From Kaistella treverensis (lineage in GTDB: Bacteria; Bacteroidota; Bacteroidia; Flavobacteriales; Weeksellaceae): a stretch of DNA of 64,000 bases. Under the pieces are notes generated by a model that made no database searches, was not told the DNA's origin, and worked only from the letters and a program-made list of their open reading frames with translations. The position numbers and the translations under genes were made by a program. Of the stretch, positions 62,492 through 64,000 are shown one piece after another. The DNA lies in assembly GCF_900114045.1 (NCBI RefSeq), contig NZ_FORQ01000001.1, forward strand, positions 620,001 to 684,000, in the 5' to 3' direction. Position 1 is the stretch's first letter. Every line of letters begins with the position of its first letter.

Positions 62492-64000
62492 ATGAGCGAT
62501 ACATTAAAAGGCGGTGAATTTATCATCAAAGATATTCCTGCACAAGAAGTATTCAGTTTAGAAGAACTGTCCGAAGAGCAAAAAATGCTTCGTGAATCGG
62601 TAACTGAATTTATAGAAAGAGACGTCATCCCACATCGAGAGCGTTTCGAGAAAAAAGATTACGCTTTAACCGAAGAAACCATGAGCAAATTAGGCGAAAT
62701 GGGAACTTTAGGGATTGCAGTTCCCGAAGAGTATGGCGGTCTGGGAATGGGTTTCGTAAGTACAATGTTGGTTTGCGATGCGGTTTCCGGCGCAAACGGT
62801 TCTCTGGCGACAGCTTATGGCGCGCACACCGGAATTGGAACGCTGCCTATCCTTTTATATGGAACAGAAGAGTTGAAACAAAAATATCTGCCCGCCTTAG
62901 CAACAGGTGAAAAATTTGGCGCGTATTGTTTAACAGAACCCGATGCCGGATCTGATGCCAATTCAGGTAAAACGAGAGCAAAACTTTCTGAAGACGGAAA
63001 ACATTACATCATCAACGGACAAAAAATGTGGATTTCAAATGCAGGTTTTGCAGACACATTTACCTTCTTCGCGAAAATTGATGACGACAAAAATATTACC
63101 GGATTTGTCATTAACCGTTCGGAACTGGAAGATCCAAACAGCATGACAATGGGTGAAGAAGAACATAAGTTAGGAATTCGCTCCTCTTCTACCCGCCAGG
63201 TTTTCTTTAATGATATGAAAGTTCCGGTAGGAAATTTATTGGGCGAAAGAAACAATGGTTTCAAAATCGCAATCAATGCCTTGAACGCAGGCCGTATCAA
63301 ATTAGCAGCAGCAAATATTGACGGGCAGAGAAGAATCACATCATTGGCAATCAACTATGCGAATGAAAGAAAACAATTCGGCGTTTCTATATCCACATTT
63401 GGCGCGATACGTAAGAAGATTGCCGAAATGTCCACAGGAATTTTCGTTTCTGAAGCAGGAGCTTACAGAGCCGCTAAAAATGTAGAAGATAAAATTGAAG
63501 AATTCATTTCCAGCGGAATGTCCCACGCAGAAGCGGAATTGAGCGCTTTGGCAGAATATGCGGTAGAATGTTCAATTTTGAAAGTTTATGTTTCGGATTT
63601 GACACAACATATCGCAGACGAAGGAATTCAGATTTATGGTGGAATGGGCTTTTCAGAAGATGCTCCGATGGAAGCAGCTTGGAGAGATTCCAGAATCAGC
63701 AGAATTTACGAAGGAACTAATGAAATCAACCGACTTCTTGCTGTAGGAATGTTGATCAAAAAAACCATGAAAGGCGAGCTTGATTTACTGAAACCTGCAA
63801 TGGCAATCGGTAAAGAACTGATGGGGATTCCGTCTTTCGAAGTTCCGGATTATTCCGCTTATTTGTCCGAAGAAAAAGCAATTATCCACAATCTGAAAAA
63901 AGTATTTTTGATGGTTGCCGGTGCCGCTCTTCAGAAATATATGATGGAAATCGAAAAACAGCAGCATCTTTTGTTGAATGCTTCCGAAATTTTGAACCAG
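62492..64000 (+). CDS. Acyl-CoA dehydrogenase family protein (cut by right edge)
   Basis: 503 codons, open to the window edge. FAD/acyl-CoA segments GIAVPEEYGGLGMGFVSTML, YCLTEPDAGSDANSGKTRA (near 149), WISNAGFADTFTFFAKI, and the late INALNAGRIKLAAANIDGQRRI, YANERKQFGV and IYGGMGFSEDAPMEAAWRDSRI, with IYEGTNEINRLL near 411. The length beyond 430 residues indicates the longer, VLCAD-like type of bacterial acyl-CoA dehydrogenase. It performs the first oxidation of beta-oxidation and donates electrons to EtfBA. It lies in the MarR-led operon. Confidence 0.93.
   Translation, partial: MSDTLKGGEFIIKDIPAQEVFSLEELSEEQKMLRESVTEFIERDVIPHRERFEKKDYALTEETMSKLGEMGTLGIAVPEEYGGLGMGFVSTMLVCDAVSGANGSLATAYGAHTGIGTLPILLYGTEELKQKYLPALATGEKFGAYCLTEPDAGSDANSGKTRAKLSEDGKHYIINGQKMWISNAGFADTFTFFAKIDDDKNITGFVINRSELEDPNSMTMGEEEHKLGIRSSSTRQVFFNDMKVPVGNLLGERNNGFKIAINALNAGRIKLAAANIDGQRRITSLAINYANERKQFGVSISTFGAIRKKIAEMSTGIFVSEAGAYRAAKNVEDKIEEFISSGMSHAEAELSALAEYAVECSILKVYVSDLTQHIADEGIQIYGGMGFSEDAPMEAAWRDSRISRIYEGTNEINRLLAVGMLIKKTMKGELDLLKPAMAIGKELMGIPSFEVPDYSAYLSEEKAIIHNLKKVFLMVAGAALQKYMMEIEKQQHLLLNASEILNQ

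Overview
The window looks like chromosomal DNA of a flavobacterium of the Chryseobacterium/Kaistella type (Bacteroidota, Weeksellaceae). The evidence is AT-rich sequence, TAnnTTTG promoter boxes in place of sigma-70 boxes, a GLPGLI-family protein, a FadL-like porin, a mevalonate-pathway kinase, monomeric NADP-isocitrate dehydrogenase, DUF721 next to recF, and many short lipoproteins. I see no rRNA, CRISPR array, prophage or transposase. There is one tRNA, Arg(ACG).

Layout. 0-20 kb is mostly housekeeping: the start of an alpha-2-macroglobulin-like protein, a UbiA-like membrane protein, recF and DUF721, a Gcr-family membrane protein, mtgA, a metal/cofactor-binding lipoprotein, tRNA-Arg, prmA, a glycosyltransferase, an RNA methyltransferase, a ZIP transporter, a FadL porin, a Tyr/Gly-rich lipoprotein, proS, a DUF937-OmpA protein, an Nramp transporter and grpE-dnaJ. 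20-23.4 kb holds a GLPGLI protein and icd. 23.7-35.7 kb is accessory and stress-flavoured: a four-gene galactofuranose-type glycan operon (glycosyltransferase, UDP-galactopyranose mutase, GH-A-fold hydrolase, cytidylyltransferase-like enzyme), YqcI/YcgG with DUF1989, DUF421, a small lipoprotein, NDH-2, DUF3891, a DUF892 ferritin-like protein and a large catalase. 35.8-55.5 kb is almost all on the minus strand: an RluB-type pseudouridine synthase, UbiA and a mevalonate kinase family protein, two MFS transporters, a thiolase, a bifunctional nuclease, a 7TM histidine kinase, etfBA, an SDR, an M20 peptidase, a methyltransferase, a GxxExxY protein, the small subunit of methylmalonyl-CoA mutase, FtsB/DivIC, udk, SanA and an oxidoreductase. 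55.5-64 kb on the plus strand has a TlpA thioredoxin, a FecCD permease with its ATPase, and a fatty-acid beta-oxidation operon led by a MarR regulator, cut by the right edge inside an acyl-CoA dehydrogenase.

Main observations. (1) An identical 18-bp palindromic element (TATTATGCATGCATAGTA, either strand) occurs twice before the MarR/beta-oxidation operon and once before etfBA 11 kb away. This points to a MarR-controlled regulon joining beta-oxidation to its electron acceptor. (2) The Nramp gene has a 7-4-7 palindrome overlapping its promoter, as expected for a metal-responsive repressor. (3) The GxxExxY gene is enclosed by a perfect 17-bp inverted repeat and looks like an inserted cassette. 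(4) A degenerate family of hairpin repeats with a TTTTAGCGGCAAATTTTT core sits between genes and is tandemly amplified at 7.4-7.57 kb. (5) DnaJ has lost one of its two zinc centres.
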